Below, piece by piece: positions 22,252 to 22,698 of a stretch of 22,698 nucleotides of DNA. The DNA lies in the IMG/VR virus record IMGVR_UViG_3300021482_000008, positions 1 through 22,698 of that record; one strand, written 5' to 3'. A program made the position numbers and the translations under genes. Positions within the stretch are counted from its first letter, which is position 1. Each line of letters opens with the position of its first letter. A model generated the notes under the pieces. It saw only the letters and a program-made list of their open reading frames with translations. It did not search any database and was not told the DNA's origin. The stretch comes from a virus.

Positions 22252-22650
22252 CTATTTCCATTCCTCCAAATAATATTCTGCTTCGATACCGTACGGCGTC
22301 GAAACGGTGACGATTCTTTTTTGTTTGTCAACTTTTATGAGCACCGGGACTTCTCCCCAACACTCGTTGTGTTTAATGACATTAATGTGGTCGTCCTCCA
22401 GCTCAGACCAAGGGAAACCATCGAGGTTGTGCAAGACGATTTCCCAGTCGATCGGTTCATCGCCCCACCAAATTTCCTCGTTGAGGGGCGTCCCCTCATC
22501 ATCAGCGCCGCATGCCGTGAGGATACCCCACGACGACGCGTAACCATCATACCAATTGGGACGATTCCCGACATAATCAGCAAGACGAATTGTTTGTCGA
22601 TTATCGGTTATTGATATGGTTGGTATTAATTGTCGGATATAATTTGCCAT
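22252..22650 (-). CDS. Unknown acidic protein of the early operon
   Basis: A 132-residue protein with no recognised motif. GGAG lies about four bases upstream of the ATG. It is acidic and Trp-rich: YDGYASSWGILTACGAD, EEIWWGDEPIDWEIVLHNL, then GFPWSELEDDHINVIKHNE. The final part looks beta-rich (VPVLIKVDKQKRIVTVSTP). The stop overlaps the next gene's alternative start. It is probably co-transcribed with the nuclease, Bet and SbcC-like genes. Function unknown. Confidence 0.6.
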   Translation of the reverse strand: MANYIRQLIPTISITDNRQTIRLADYVGNRPNWYDGYASSWGILTACGADDEGTPLNEEIWWGDEPIDWEIVLHNLDGFPWSELEDDHINVIKHNECWGEVPVLIKVDKQKRIVTVSTPYGIEAEYYLEEWK

Positions 22651-22698
22651 TTTTCTCCGTGTTGTATTATCAGCACAGGCGGCATGGGCGGCGCAGGA
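22626..22698 (-). CDS. Possible 3' end of a further minus-strand gene
   Basis: A minus-strand frame is open from the right window edge to a TAA at 22626-22628, coding 23 visible residues that end GEKWQIISDN. It overlaps the start of the previous entry by 25 bases, a bit more than the overlaps elsewhere in the operon. It could be the end of the gene before it, or chance. The sequence stops at the window edge. Confidence 0.35.
   Translation of the reverse strand, partial: PAPPMPPVLIIQHGEKWQIISDN

Noticed and set aside
1-22698. CRISPR array, tRNA or rRNA genes, insertion sequences
   Set aside because: I saw no regularly spaced repeats, cloverleaf-like segments, rRNA signatures or transposase genes.

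Overview
The window is a stretch of a tailed-phage genome or an integrated prophage. By gene content it is a siphovirus with a long non-contractile tail. The DNA is A+T-rich, genes are packed end to end with ATGA or few-base overlaps, and strong purine-rich ribosome-binding sites point to a bacterial host. The hub module (DUF2163-like hub, NlpC/P60-like peptidase, large tail-tip protein) is the lambda / gene-transfer-agent type best known from phages of Gram-negative bacteria. The host cannot be named from this sequence.

Layout. (1) 1-4288, plus strand: a cassette of surface-glycan-type enzymes. It holds the 3' end of a glycosyltransferase-like gene, a class I methyltransferase, a sulfotransferase, an FkbM-family methyltransferase, a GT-A-like glycosyltransferase, a small unknown protein, a two-helix membrane protein and a CgeB-like GT-B glycosyltransferase. 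(2) 4288-9985, plus strand: head-tail connector, a 50-residue unknown protein, a gp10/GpZ-like neck protein, tail terminator, tail tube, tail-assembly chaperone with a -1 frameshifted extension, and tape measure. (3) 9982-18159, plus strand: a fibre-like protein, three small unknown genes, two related distal-tail proteins, the hub protein, the peptidase, the 622-residue tail-tip protein and the main tail fibre. This block ends at a clear intrinsic terminator (18159-18192). (4) 18241-22698, minus strand, converging on that terminator: HTH protein, SbcC/Rad50-like ATPase, Bet/RecT annealase, PD-(D/E)XK nuclease with iron-sulfur-type cysteines, a zinc-ribbon protein, an unknown protein and the end of a further reading frame.

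How it works together. The plus-strand genes look like one late operon that builds neck, tail and host-recognition tip. The sugar, sulfate and methyl genes are physically part of that operon, and the last glycosyltransferase overlaps the connector start codon by one base. The simplest reading is that they decorate a virion protein or a host-surface glycan during late infection. The minus-strand operon is an early-type recombination module: a nuclease resects DNA, Bet anneals strands, and an SbcC-like ATPase probably assists.

Most unusual points: the glycosyl/sulfo/methyltransferase cassette inside the structural operon, the Bet protein ending in an SSB-like acidic tip, the compact SbcC-like ATPase with no SbcD partner in view, and the frameshift region with a 10-bp hairpin just downstream.
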